Assembly (NCBI GenBank): GCA_045577455.1 | Contig: JAZNIJ010000239.1 | Location: forward strand, 9,886 to 73,885 | DNA length: 64,000 nt | Direction: 5' to 3' | DNA from: SIG653 sp045577455 | Lineage (GTDB): Bacteria; Bacillota; Clostridia; Oscillospirales; CAG-382 | Shown: in pieces, positions 16,290 to 24,921 of the stretch | How the letters are laid out: each line of letters begins with the position of its first letter | Position numbering within the stretch: position 1 is the first letter of the stretch | Position numbers and translations under genes: made by a program | Notes under the pieces: model-generated | The model's database searches: none | Told to the model about the DNA's origin: nothing | The model's input: the letters and a program-made list of their open reading frames with translations, nothing else

Positions 16290-18872
16290 CTAATCAACAA
16301 TATCTTTTTCTTCGTTCCACTTGTATATAAACAGAATGATACCACCGAGAATTGCAATTCCGATAATTATAAGGGTTACTGTAAGCGGACTTACACCGTC
16401 CGAATCTTTAGCAAGTCCTTCATCATTATATGAAACATTTTCAGAAAAAACAAATGTGATAACGATATCGGTATTGTTTGTCAGGTTACCAAGGGGGATG
16501 GTGAATCCATCTTTTCTTCCGTAATACTCATTGTATGAAGCAGTTCCATTTATTGTGATTTTACCAACCATATATCCGCTGCCAGGAGTGATTTGCAAGT
16601 GAACAGGGGAGTTAATGGAAATATATGATTCACCTCGTGGAGAAGCAGAACCATTACCCTCCACCTGAACATTCAAGCGGTATTGAGAAGCAGCGGAAAC
16701 CGTAAGAATAATATATTTATTTCCATTATATGGAAATGAAACTCTACCGTTTTCATCAACAGTAGTTATTCTGCTGTATATTGGCTCATCCATACCTTCG
16801 TTCAGCTGGTCTGCGATAGGTGTGAATTTGCCCGTTGCGGGGTCGAAGGACAAATAATCAAGGTGCTTTGATATGAAGTTTGACCCGGCATATACGGATA
16901 AATATGTATCAATTGGAAGTGTGCTGCCCTTTGTTTCAATTATTATATGTTCAAGAGATTGAATATTTTTTGAAGCGAGTTTTTCTTCCAGCTTTGAAAG
17001 AATTTGCATTTTTATTTCTTCTGATATTTCTTCATTTATAAGGGCTTTGAAATCTACATCTTCTGAAGGGAAAATGCAATTTGCAGGTATTGTCCACGAA
17101 TAGCTGTTTGATTGAATAACAAGGGGTTTTGAAGGTGCTTTGTTTTTTATTTCTTCAAACTGTTCTTTAGTAACAATTGTGCTTGATGTAATATCAATTA
17201 TTGTTTCAAAAGTACCCCAGATTATATTATCAGAAGGAGAGTCAGAAGAAGTGTTTTTAAAATGTATTTCAAGGTTTGTGTCTTCAAGAAGGTTTTCAAG
17301 AGTATACTGATTGCCTGAAACAATAATTCTTTCTTCTTTAACAACAATGTAATCAAGAATATATCCGTCATCGGGAATGAATGTGAATGTGATACTACCA
17401 CCGAAAGAAGTCATATATTCTGATGTGGAAGAAATGGGAGGGTCGGAAGTGATTGAGCCACCTTTGCCGAGCGTAACATTCACTTTAACAAAATCGCCTG
17501 TTGAAGAAGAATCTTCAATGAATTCGGCAGAAATATTGTATGCTTGAGAAACATTTGAAATCGTGTATGTGTTTTCAGCAGAAAGCGAAATCGGGATTTT
17601 ATTGATTTTAACTTCTTTTATGGTGTATCCCATATCAGGTGTGAACTTCAGGGTTATGCTTCCGCCTTTTCTAACTTCTGTTTGCAAATTCTGAAAAATA
17701 TATCCATCAGCAGTTATTGTTCCACCGATTCCATTAAAAACATTTGTTCTAATTACATATTTCTCAACTATTGCATCGAACACAACATTTATTTTCAATT
17801 CACCGAGAGCAATAATTTCATCAGTGATGGCAATTCTTAGCTTTCCGTTTTCAACCGAAGACTGTATTTCATTAACAGTCAGAGAAACTATTTCATACCC
17901 TTCGTCGGGTGTTATATCAAGAGAGAGTATAGTTCCTGCATATGCTCTTAAGGCTTTTGAAACATTTCCTTTTCCTGAAACCTTTATTGAAACGGGAATT
18001 GACACCATTTCAACGAATTCAACTTCAACGCTTATGTTGGTTGTAACATTCTTAACAGAAAAAACACCGTTTGATGACCATTCTGTAGGATTGCCGTCGA
18101 TTTTAATGCTACTGATACCATATCCTTCTCCGGGAATCGCCTGAAAAGATGCGTCAGACCCGCTTGTTATATATGAAAGCCCTTCTTCGTCAAATGGAAG
18201 CACATTTCCGTTACCGCTTTGGGTGAGGGTTATTGTATGGGTTTCAACAGGAGTAAAAACAGCATATATATTATAAGTCGTTTCTCTTTCAGCTTTGAAA
18301 GAACTACGATAAACGCTACCGTCTTTTTTCATATCAATAACAACATCGTTTACATATATTCCCGAACAAATATAACCAAAATCGGGAGTTGCGGTTATGT
18401 CAAAAATATTACCACTACCAATATATGATGTGCCGTCGGGTGTAACTTTTCCACCTTGGGTCTGGTTAACTTGGAAAGTAACTTTTCCTCTGAAAACCGG
18501 CTTTACTGTCACAACTTCGCCAACTTTAATATCAACAGAAAAGGTGTTTCCTTCTATTGGCTTGAAAACACCGTTGATTTCAACGCCGTGGATTTTGTAA
18601 CCGTTATTAGGGGTGATAGTGAGTGTTTCTGTATGCTCAGACTCGAATTTATGCATGCCGACTTTAAGAGAAAGATATCCTTCTCCGCAAGTCAGGATGC
18701 TAAGAACTGCGTATTGAGTTAAATCCTCAGATGATTCTTCGGATACTTCTTCGGCAGAGCTTTCATCATAATTGTTGCTTGATTCGTCTTCGGATTCTGC
18801 AATAACTGTCAATGTCATCGAAGGAAAAACAAGTAATAGGGAAAGTAATACGCATAAAATTTTTTTGGCCAT
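16290..18872 (-). CDS. InlB-type repeat surface protein with C-terminal membrane anchor
   Basis: 860-residue exported protein. A signal peptide (MAKKILCVLLSLLLVFPSMT, cleavage after VIA) is followed by a Ser/Glu-rich linker. About seven modules of roughly 70-80 residues resemble the divergent InlB B-repeat: each shows a Gly-rich strand and a phrase like PNNGYKIHGVEING, TPDFGYICSGIYVN, PDEGYEIVSLTVNE, TPDMGYTIKEVKIN or PGSGYMVGKITING. A non-repeat segment (about 545-740) separates the last repeat. The C-terminus has one membrane helix (PLTVTLIIIGIAILGGIILF) and a short charged tail, without a sortase LPxTG motif. Start 18872 follows AGGAG; the upstream ATG does not. Likely adhesion or surface scaffold; ligand unknown. 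Confidence 0.85.
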   Translation of the reverse strand: MAKKILCVLLSLLLVFPSMTLTVIAESEDESSNNYDESSAEEVSEESSEDLTQYAVLSILTCGEGYLSLKVGMHKFESEHTETLTITPNNGYKIHGVEINGVFKPIEGNTFSVDIKVGEVVTVKPVFRGKVTFQVNQTQGGKVTPDGTSYIGSGNIFDITATPDFGYICSGIYVNDVVIDMKKDGSVYRSSFKAERETTYNIYAVFTPVETHTITLTQSGNGNVLPFDEEGLSYITSGSDASFQAIPGEGYGISSIKIDGNPTEWSSNGVFSVKNVTTNISVEVEFVEMVSIPVSIKVSGKGNVSKALRAYAGTILSLDITPDEGYEIVSLTVNEIQSSVENGKLRIAITDEIIALGELKINVVFDAIVEKYVIRTNVFNGIGGTITADGYIFQNLQTEVRKGGSITLKFTPDMGYTIKEVKINKIPISLSAENTYTISNVSQAYNISAEFIEDSSSTGDFVKVNVTLGKGGSITSDPPISSTSEYMTSFGGSITFTFIPDDGYILDYIVVKEERIIVSGNQYTLENLLEDTNLEIHFKNTSSDSPSDNIIWGTFETIIDITSSTIVTKEQFEEIKNKAPSKPLVIQSNSYSWTIPANCIFPSEDVDFKALINEEISEEIKMQILSKLEEKLASKNIQSLEHIIIETKGSTLPIDTYLSVYAGSNFISKHLDYLSFDPATGKFTPIADQLNEGMDEPIYSRITTVDENGRVSFPYNGNKYIILTVSAASQYRLNVQVEGNGSASPRGESYISINSPVHLQITPGSGYMVGKITINGTASYNEYYGRKDGFTIPLGNLTNNTDIVITFVFSENVSYNDEGLAKDSDGVSPLTVTLIIIGIAILGGIILFIYKWNEEKDIVD

Positions 18873-18938
18873 TTTAATTCTCCTGATTGTATCCATAAAA
18901 TCGCATTAAGTATTAAAAAAGTTTAGCATGGTGAGTTT

Positions 18939-19478
18939 TTATGATGATTCTTCGAATGAATAAATCGTTGGTTTAATGGAAGAATAAACCATTGGTTTAA
19001 TGTGAGAAACGGATATTGTAAGATGTGAATTGCTATAGTTGTATTGAATGAATATCAAGCGGTTATTGTGTTTGTATAATCCGTTTGAATGCGGTGTTCC
19101 TATGCTTTCATTGAGGATAGAAACATATTCATCATATGCCGATGAAGAAACATCTTTCACAACGATTTCGCAAAATGTTTCTTTTTCGGAAATTTTATAA
19201 ATGTATCCGTTTGTTATGGGAGGTATGCCTTCCATTATACTGTTTTTCGGCCATGACAACTCGTTTCCGCCCATTATGGCATCCTTGGCATCGTCAACAG
19301 CATCGTTGAGAGCATCTTTTCCAACCTCGTCCCACGCTTTTTCGGCTTTATCCGTTATGCTGTCTAAATCAACATCCTCTAAAAATGGTAGTTTGTTTAT
19401 TGCCCCTTTAATTGCGGAGCAGCCAGAAAAAACGATGCATATCAAAATGACACCAAAAATGGAAAGTGTTCTTTTCAT
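18939..19478 (-). CDS. Lipoprotein of unknown function
   Basis: 179-residue lipoprotein with signal MKRTLSIFGVILICIVFSGC (Cys 20). An acidic helical stretch (about 35-70, DLDSITDKAEKAWDEVGKDA) is followed by a beta-rich C-terminal half (GYIYKISEKETFCEIVVKDV). Ribosome site AGGAG is well placed. It lies 66 bases upstream of the InlB-repeat surface protein with no terminator between, so the two are probably one operon and may act together at the cell surface. Confidence 0.75.
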   Translation of the reverse strand: MKRTLSIFGVILICIVFSGCSAIKGAINKLPFLEDVDLDSITDKAEKAWDEVGKDALNDAVDDAKDAIMGGNELSWPKNSIMEGIPPITNGYIYKISEKETFCEIVVKDVSSSAYDEYVSILNESIGTPHSNGLYKHNNRLIFIQYNYSNSHLTISVSHIKPMVYSSIKPTIYSFEESS

Positions 19479-19533
19479 ATGTTATCTCCTGAAAAAACCA
19501 AAACAAATTTTTATAAAAAAACTTGTATCAATA

Positions 19534-19562
19534 TTGACTTTGTATAAAAAGTTTGATATAAT
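19534..19562 (+). promoter_or_regulatory. Sigma-A promoter of the GerW-like gene
   Basis: -35 TTGACT (19534-19539), 17-base spacer, -10 TATAAT (19557-19562). It leaves a leader of about 155 bases before the ATG at 19727; the leader contains a small hairpin GGTAAT/ATTACC but no recognised riboswitch. Confidence 0.8.
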
Positions 19563-19726
19563 AAGAAACAGTGAGGGGTAATGTGTAAAAAAATTACCAT
19601 AATCACCTTGCTTTTAATTATACACATTTCAAACAAAAAATCAAGCCCATATTTTTTATGGTTAAAATTGCATATTGCTAAATAGCAGTTTGGGCCGTGA
19701 ATTCGGGGTATTTTTGGAGGTTTTTT

Positions 19727-20176
19727 ATGAGCGATATACCACTTAAAGAGATAATTGACGCTGCATTGAGCAAAATAGGTACTGTTGCCGATGTTAATAC
19801 CGTTATTGGCGAGCCAATGACTCTTTCTGGAGGTATAACCGTTATACCATATTCAAAGGTAAGTGTTGGCTTTGCAAGTGGTGGAGCAGATTATACAGGT
19901 AAGAAAACTTCTGAAAAAAAGAATTTTGTCGGGGGAAATGGCGCAGGCGTTACTGTTGAGCCATTGGGATTTATTATTATCACAGGTGATAGAATTGAAA
20001 CTGTTGATATTCAGCATCCTGCACCTGCACCTGCACCATCGGGAGTTGTTAAGGTAATGGATACCGTTAATGAATTAACTGATAAAGCACCCGCATTGAT
20101 TGAAAAAATTAAAGATATCTTTGCAAAGAAAAAAGAGACTTCCACTGAAGATTTGAGTAATAGCCCCAATACTTAG
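19727..20176 (+). CDS. GerW/YtfJ family sporulation protein
   Basis: 149-residue soluble protein of the GerW (YtfJ) family. In Bacillus, GerW is made in the forespore and is needed for spore germination; homologues also occur in many Clostridia. Family features: KIGTVADVNTVIGEPM at the N-terminus, ITVIPYSKVSVGFASGGADY, then a glycine-rich stretch and EPLGFIIITGD. Start follows GGAGG. The C-terminus has a Pro-Ala run (HPAPAPAPSG) and a charged tail. The strong sigma-A promoter suggests vegetative transcription, unlike the forespore-specific Bacillus gene. Confidence 0.9.
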   Translation: MSDIPLKEIIDAALSKIGTVADVNTVIGEPMTLSGGITVIPYSKVSVGFASGGADYTGKKTSEKKNFVGGNGAGVTVEPLGFIIITGDRIETVDIQHPAPAPAPSGVVKVMDTVNELTDKAPALIEKIKDIFAKKKETSTEDLSNSPNT

Positions 20177-20575
20177 GGCGAATCAGACGGAAAATAGTAT
20201 ATTAACAAACGACTGCTTTATGTTTATTCCTGAATTTGAAATAGGGAATATTGATAAACTATTTGAAAGTATGTAAAATATTCAAAGAAAATGTGAGAAG
20301 TAAATTGAATTAAAAAACTATTCATTTAAACATCTTGCATTTTTCTTAAAATTGTCGTACAATATTAAGCAGAGTGTGAGATGTTTGTCTGCCTGCAAAT
20401 GTTTTGCAAACTTTATGCTTCATTTATCTTTATTGCAGGCTGTTTAATAAAGCATAAGCAAAAATCTCTTTCATGCTTACTATTTAGAAAATGAAAAAGT
20501 ATCGGCAGATATATCCGTTGATTGATTTTGCGGAGATATTATGACGAAGGACAATAAAACATTAAGGAGGAGCAT
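20177..20575. other. Intergenic region and long leader of the hydrogenase operon
   Basis: No full gene. It holds the hydrogenase promoter (20335-20363) and an unusually long leader of about 205 bases. In the leader, GCCTGCAA (20391-20398) can pair with TTGCAGGC (20433-20440). An ATG at 20541 after GGAG opens a 20-codon frame that runs across the hydC ribosome site to 20603. 20177-20330 shows nothing I recognise. Confidence 0.6.
20335..20363 (+). promoter_or_regulatory. Sigma-A promoter of the hydrogenase operon
   Basis: -35 TTGCAT (20335-20340), 17-base spacer, -10 TACAAT (20358-20363). Confidence 0.7.
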
Positions 20576-21064
20576 ATGGCTCATATCACCGAAAGCGGCG
20601 TAAAGAAAATCCGTGAGATCTGCGGAAGATATGCCGGAGAAAAAACACCTCTTATGGCGATTCTTAGCGACATTCAAAAGGAATATGGATATATTCCACT
20701 CGATGTTCAGAAAATCGTTTCCGAAGAAACGGGTCTCTCTGTTGCAGAGATTTACGGCGTTGTTACTTTCTATTCTTACTTTTCTCTTGAACCAAAGGGA
20801 AAATACGTTATTGGCGTTTGCCTTGGCACAGCTTGCTATGTTAAGGGGGCACAACAGATTATTGACAAGTTTTCCGAAATCCTTGGAATTGCTCCTGGTG
20901 GAACAACTTCCGACGGACTTTTCACTATCGATGCACTTCGTTGCATAGGCGCCTGCGGTATCGCTCCTGCGGTTACTATTAACGGCAAGGTTTATCCAAA
21001 GCTCACAGTTGACCAGGTTGCTGTTATTGTGAACGAATACAAAGCTATGGGAGGTGCACAGTAA
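20576..21064 (+). CDS. hydC: NAD(P)-linked [FeFe] hydrogenase subunit HydC/HndA (NuoE-like)
   Basis: 162-residue thioredoxin-like [2Fe-2S] subunit of the trimeric hydrogenase. The four cluster cysteines are in CLGTACYVKGAQ and RCIGACGIAP. VTFYSYFSLEPKGKY and the N-terminal helical part (LMAILSDIQKEYGYIPLDV) match NuoE/HoxE proteins. Ribosome site AAGGAGG. It passes electrons toward the flavin subunit encoded next, which starts in the stop codon (TAATG). Full length for the family. Confidence 0.93.
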   Translation: MAHITESGVKKIREICGRYAGEKTPLMAILSDIQKEYGYIPLDVQKIVSEETGLSVAEIYGVVTFYSYFSLEPKGKYVIGVCLGTACYVKGAQQIIDKFSEILGIAPGGTTSDGLFTIDALRCIGACGIAPAVTINGKVYPKLTVDQVAVIVNEYKAMGGAQ

Positions 21065-22947
21065 TGATTAGAAATTTTGACGAATTAAATGTTAAAATTG
21101 AAGAATGTACCAAAAAATTTGCAAGCAAAATTGAAGGTAAGGATTCCAAGAGAGCTATTGTTCTTTGCGGTGGTACAGGTTGTATCTCCTCAAATTCATT
21201 GGAAATCAAAGCAAAAATCGAAACTGTTCTCGCCGAAAAAGGTCTCACAGAAAAAGTTAGCGTGAATATCGTTGGCTGTTTCGGATTTTGCTCACAAGGT
21301 CCTTTCGTTAAAATTTATCCCGAAGATACTCTCTACCGTCTTGTAAAGATTGAAGATGTTGAAGAAATTATCGAAAAGGATATCATTGGCGGTGAAGTTG
21401 TTGAAAGACTTCTTTTCGTGGAGCCAGGCACGGGCGAAAAGGTTGCAAAACAGGAAAATATTAACTTCTATAAAAAACAGCATCGTGTTGCTCTCGATGC
21501 TTGCGGTGTTATTAACCCCGAATGTATTGACGAAGCATTGGGCTACGGTGCATTCAGCGGTCTTAAACGCGCACTTCAGATGAAGCCCCAAGAAGTTATT
21601 GATGAAATTTTAGCTTCAGGTCTTAGAGGCAGAGGCGGCGGTGGATTCCCAACAGGAAGAAAATGGCAGTTTGCTTTTGCACAGCAGAATGACGAAAAAT
21701 ATGTTGTTTGTAACGGTGATGAAGGTGACCCAGGTGCATTTATGGACCGTTCAATCCTTGAAGGTAACCCACTCGCAGTTATTGAAGGTATGATGATTGC
21801 AGGTTATGCTATCGGAGCAAGTAACGGATATTTCTATGTAAGAGCTGAATATCCTATTGCTGTAAGCAGACTTCGTCTTGCTGCAAAACAGGCAAAAGAA
21901 ATCGGACTTTTGGGCGAAAACATATTAGGCACCGGCTTTAACTTTGATGTTCATATCGTTCTTGGTGCAGGTGCTTTCGTTTGCGGTGAAGAAACAGCAC
22001 TTCTTAACTCCATAGAAGGCAAACGTGGTATGCCTCGTCCTCGTCCACCATTCCCTGCAATAAAGGGTCTTTGGGGCAAACCAACAATAGTTAACAATGT
22101 TGAAACACTCGCTTGCGTTCCTTACATTCTTCGTGAAGGTTCTGCTGAATTTGCAAAGTGTGGAACAGAAAAATCCAAGGGAACAAAAGTTTTCGCATTG
22201 GGCGGAAAAGTTAATAATGTTGGTCTCGTTGAAATTCCAATGGGAACAACTCTCCGTGAACTTATTTACGATATAGGTGGCGGTATTCCAAACGATAAAG
22301 AATTTAAAGCAATTCAGACTGGTGGGCCTTCAGGCGGATGTCTTCCTAAGGCATATCTTGATGAACCTATCGACTTTGACAACCTTGTTGCGAAGGGTTC
22401 AATGATGGGCTCCGGCGGTGCTATCGTTATGGATGAAGATAACTGTATGGTTGATGTTGCTAAATTCTATATTGAATTTATCTGCGACGAATCTTGCGGT
22501 AAATGCTCACCTTGCCGTATCGGTACAAAGAGAATGCTTGAAATACTTACAAGAATCACTGAAGGCAACGGAACAATGGCAGACCTTGACGAGCTTGAAG
22601 AATTGGGTAACACTCTCAAGGCAAACTCGCTCTGCGCTCTTGGTCAGACAGCTGCTAACCCAATTATTTCAACTCTTAAACATTTCAGACATGAATACGA
22701 GGCACATATTCTCAATAAACAGTGTCCCGCAAAAGTTTGTAAAAACCTTATGCAGTATGTTATCGTTAAGGATAAATGTTTCGGTTGCGGAATGTGTAGC
22801 AAGGCATGTCCTGCCGATGCAATATATAAAACAGATTATGTTGCTCCCGGCAAGAAGCTTCCAGCTCTTGCAATTGACCCTGCAAAGTGCGTAAAATGCG
22901 GTGCTTGCGTTGCAACTTGTAAGTTTAAGGCAATTATTAAAGAATAG
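21064..22947 (+). CDS. hydB: NAD(P)-linked [FeFe] hydrogenase flavoprotein HydB/HndC (NuoF-like)
   Basis: 627-residue subunit that binds NAD(P)H, FMN and iron-sulfur clusters. Domain order: N-terminal thioredoxin-like [2Fe-2S] domain (LCGGTGCISS, NIVGCFGFCSQGP), NuoF core with NAD/FMN-binding GRGGGGFPTGRKW, CNGDEGDPGAF and GAGAFVCGEETALLNSIEG, the N3 cluster motif ESCGKCSPCRIGTKRM, and a C-terminal 2x[4Fe-4S] ferredoxin domain (CFGCGMCSKACP, CVKCGACVATC). This extended form is typical of electron-bifurcating HydABC complexes. Cytoplasmic. Translationally coupled to hydC and followed 18 bases later by hydA. Confidence 0.94.
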   Translation: MIRNFDELNVKIEECTKKFASKIEGKDSKRAIVLCGGTGCISSNSLEIKAKIETVLAEKGLTEKVSVNIVGCFGFCSQGPFVKIYPEDTLYRLVKIEDVEEIIEKDIIGGEVVERLLFVEPGTGEKVAKQENINFYKKQHRVALDACGVINPECIDEALGYGAFSGLKRALQMKPQEVIDEILASGLRGRGGGGFPTGRKWQFAFAQQNDEKYVVCNGDEGDPGAFMDRSILEGNPLAVIEGMMIAGYAIGASNGYFYVRAEYPIAVSRLRLAAKQAKEIGLLGENILGTGFNFDVHIVLGAGAFVCGEETALLNSIEGKRGMPRPRPPFPAIKGLWGKPTIVNNVETLACVPYILREGSAEFAKCGTEKSKGTKVFALGGKVNNVGLVEIPMGTTLRELIYDIGGGIPNDKEFKAIQTGGPSGGCLPKAYLDEPIDFDNLVAKGSMMGSGGAIVMDEDNCMVDVAKFYIEFICDESCGKCSPCRIGTKRMLEILTRITEGNGTMADLDELEELGNTLKANSLCALGQTAANPIISTLKHFRHEYEAHILNKQCPAKVCKNLMQYVIVKDKCFGCGMCSKACPADAIYKTDYVAPGKKLPALAIDPAKCVKCGACVATCKFKAIIKE

Positions 22948-22965
22948 TAGGGAGGACTAATAAAT

Positions 22966-24732
22966 ATGGCATTGATTAACATTAAAATTGAAGGTGTCCC
23001 CTATCAGGTAGAAGAAGGTTTAACAATTCTTGAGGCAGCAAGAATATGCGGATACGAAATCCCATCTCTTTGTGCATTCAACCATGGAGAATGCTCCAAC
23101 GGTTCTTGCCGTGTATGCCTTGTAGAAGCAACAGGTGCAAGAGGTCTTGTTGCATCTTGCGTATATCCTGTAAATGAAGGTATGGAAATCAAAATTTCCA
23201 CTCCTGCAGCTGTTGCCGCTCGTCGTGCATCAGTTGAGCTTCTTCTTTCAAACCATAATGTAAACTGTCAGCAATGCGAAAAGAACGGAAAATGCGAACT
23301 TCTTCATGTTGCTAATATTACAGGTGCAAGAGAGGGTAAATTCATTGGCGAAAAACTCGCCGCATCTTATGATGACCTCACACCTTCTATTGTTCGTGAT
23401 ACTTCAAAATGTATACTTTGTGGCCGTTGTGTAGAAAGATGTAAAAATGCTCACGGTCTTGGTATCCTCGGATTTGAAAACAGAGGTTTCAAAACAATTG
23501 TTGGCCCTGCAGAAAACCGTTCATTTGCAAATTCTCCATGTATACTTTGTGGTCAGTGCGTAAGCGTATGTCCAACAGGTGCATTGATGGAAAAATCAGA
23601 AATTGCAAAAGTTGATGCTGCGATGAAATCAGGTAAACATGTTATTGTTCAAACAGCTCCTGCAGTTCGTGCCGCATTGGGCGAAGAATTTGGACTTCCT
23701 GTTGGTACAGCAGTGACAGGTAAAATGGTTGCAGCTCTCAAGAGATTGGGATTTGCAAAGGTTTATGATACAAACTTTGCTGCTGACCTTACAATTATGG
23801 AAGAAGGAACAGAGCTTCTTGACAGAATTCAAAATGGCGGTAAGCTCCCAATGATAACTTCTTGTTCACCAGGTTGGGTTAACTTCGCAGAATATAACTA
23901 TGGAGACCTTCTCGAACACCTTTCTTCCTGTAAATCACCTCACCAGATGTTGGGTGCAATAGTTAAGTCTTATTATGCAGAAAAGAAGGGTATTGACCCT
24001 AAAGACATTTTCGTTGTTTCCGTAATGCCTTGTACAGCTAAGAAATACGAAAAAGAGAGAGAACAGCTTAAGGTTAATGATATTCCTGATGTTGATGCAG
24101 TTCTCACAACGAGAGAGCTTGCTAAGATGATTAAACGCGCAGGTATCATGTTCACAAAACTCCCCGATGAAGAATTCGATGCAGACCTTTTGGGTGACTA
24201 TACAGGCGCAGGCGTTATCTTTGGTGTTACAGGCGGTGTTATGGAAGCTGCTCTCCGTACAGTATATTATGTACTCACAGGTAAAGAACATGAGTTGATT
24301 AAATTTGAAGCAGTAAGAGGCTTTGAAGGAATTCGTGAAGCAAGCATAGATGTTAACGGAACAACAATCAATGTTGCAATTGCTCACGGAATGAAGAATG
24401 CCAAAGTTCTTCTTGATGAAATCAGAGCAGGCAAATCCAAGTATCATTTCATCGAAATTATGGGTTGCCCGGGTGGATGTATTGCAGGCGGCGGTCAGCC
24501 AATTGTTCGTGCTTGCTTCCTTCCAAATGAAGACCATGATATTATGGATACCTATAAGGAAAAGAGAGCAAAAGCACTCTATAGTGAAGATGAAAGACTT
24601 GTTCTTCGTCAATCTCACAACAATCCACAGATTAAAGCATTGTATGATGAGTATCTTGGTAAGCCCAATTCTCATAAAGCACACGAGCTTCTTCATACAA
24701 CCTATTCTGCAAAGATTGGTTTTAATGACTAA
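22966..24732 (+). CDS. hydA: [FeFe] hydrogenase catalytic subunit HydA/HndD
   Basis: 588-residue hydrogenase large subunit that makes or splits H2. N-terminal NuoG-like part: [2Fe-2S] CNHGECSNGSCRVCLVEA, the His-ligated cluster HNVNCQQCEKNGKC, and two [4Fe-4S] sets CILCGRCVERC and CILCGQCVSVCP. H-cluster motifs: L1 TSCSPGW, L2 MPCTAKKYEKE, L3 EIMGCPGGCIAGGGQP, with a short small-subunit-like tail. Ribosome site GGGAGG. With HydB and HydC it should couple NAD(P)H and reduced ferredoxin oxidation to H2 (electron confurcation). L1 has Ser where many enzymes have Cys, a variant also seen in HndD-type proteins. No maturation genes (hydEFG) are in the window. Confidence 0.95.
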   Translation: MALINIKIEGVPYQVEEGLTILEAARICGYEIPSLCAFNHGECSNGSCRVCLVEATGARGLVASCVYPVNEGMEIKISTPAAVAARRASVELLLSNHNVNCQQCEKNGKCELLHVANITGAREGKFIGEKLAASYDDLTPSIVRDTSKCILCGRCVERCKNAHGLGILGFENRGFKTIVGPAENRSFANSPCILCGQCVSVCPTGALMEKSEIAKVDAAMKSGKHVIVQTAPAVRAALGEEFGLPVGTAVTGKMVAALKRLGFAKVYDTNFAADLTIMEEGTELLDRIQNGGKLPMITSCSPGWVNFAEYNYGDLLEHLSSCKSPHQMLGAIVKSYYAEKKGIDPKDIFVVSVMPCTAKKYEKEREQLKVNDIPDVDAVLTTRELAKMIKRAGIMFTKLPDEEFDADLLGDYTGAGVIFGVTGGVMEAALRTVYYVLTGKEHELIKFEAVRGFEGIREASIDVNGTTINVAIAHGMKNAKVLLDEIRAGKSKYHFIEIMGCPGGCIAGGGQPIVRACFLPNEDHDIMDTYKEKRAKALYSEDERLVLRQSHNNPQIKALYDEYLGKPNSHKAHELLHTTYSAKIGFND

Positions 24733-24755
24733 TTTAAAAATTCATTAGTAATCTT

Positions 24756-24785
24756 AAGAGCTACCTATTTCGGTAGCTCTTTTTT
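24756..24785 (+). terminator. Terminator of the hydrogenase operon
   Basis: AAGAGCTACC (24756-24765) pairs with GGTAGCTCTT (24772-24781) around TATTTC, followed by a T run. It lies 24 bases after the hydA stop. Confidence 0.92.
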
Positions 24786-24841
24786 ATATCAAGTTTTTTA
24801 AAAAAGCAAAATTGCTTTTTTCTTTACTATCCAATAAAAAT

Positions 24842-24867
24842 GAGCTACCTATTTCAGTAGCTCTTTT
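24842..24867. terminator. Second, near-identical terminator hairpin
   Basis: GAGCTAC (24842-24848) pairs with GTAGCTC (24857-24863), then TTTT. It differs from the terminator at 24756 by one base in the core. On the minus strand it is followed by CATTTTTATT, so it probably also ends the SGNH hydrolase gene, which stops at 24922. Confidence 0.75.
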
Positions 24868-24921
24868 GGATTTTATTATAATGTTTTGAGAATGAATTTT
24901 AATTGTATGGATTTTTTTATA

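Noticed and set aside
23935..24696. 253-codon minus-strand open frame
   Set aside because: It lies wholly inside hydA, has Cys/Phe/Ile-rich nonsense composition and no ribosome site; a shadow of the real gene.
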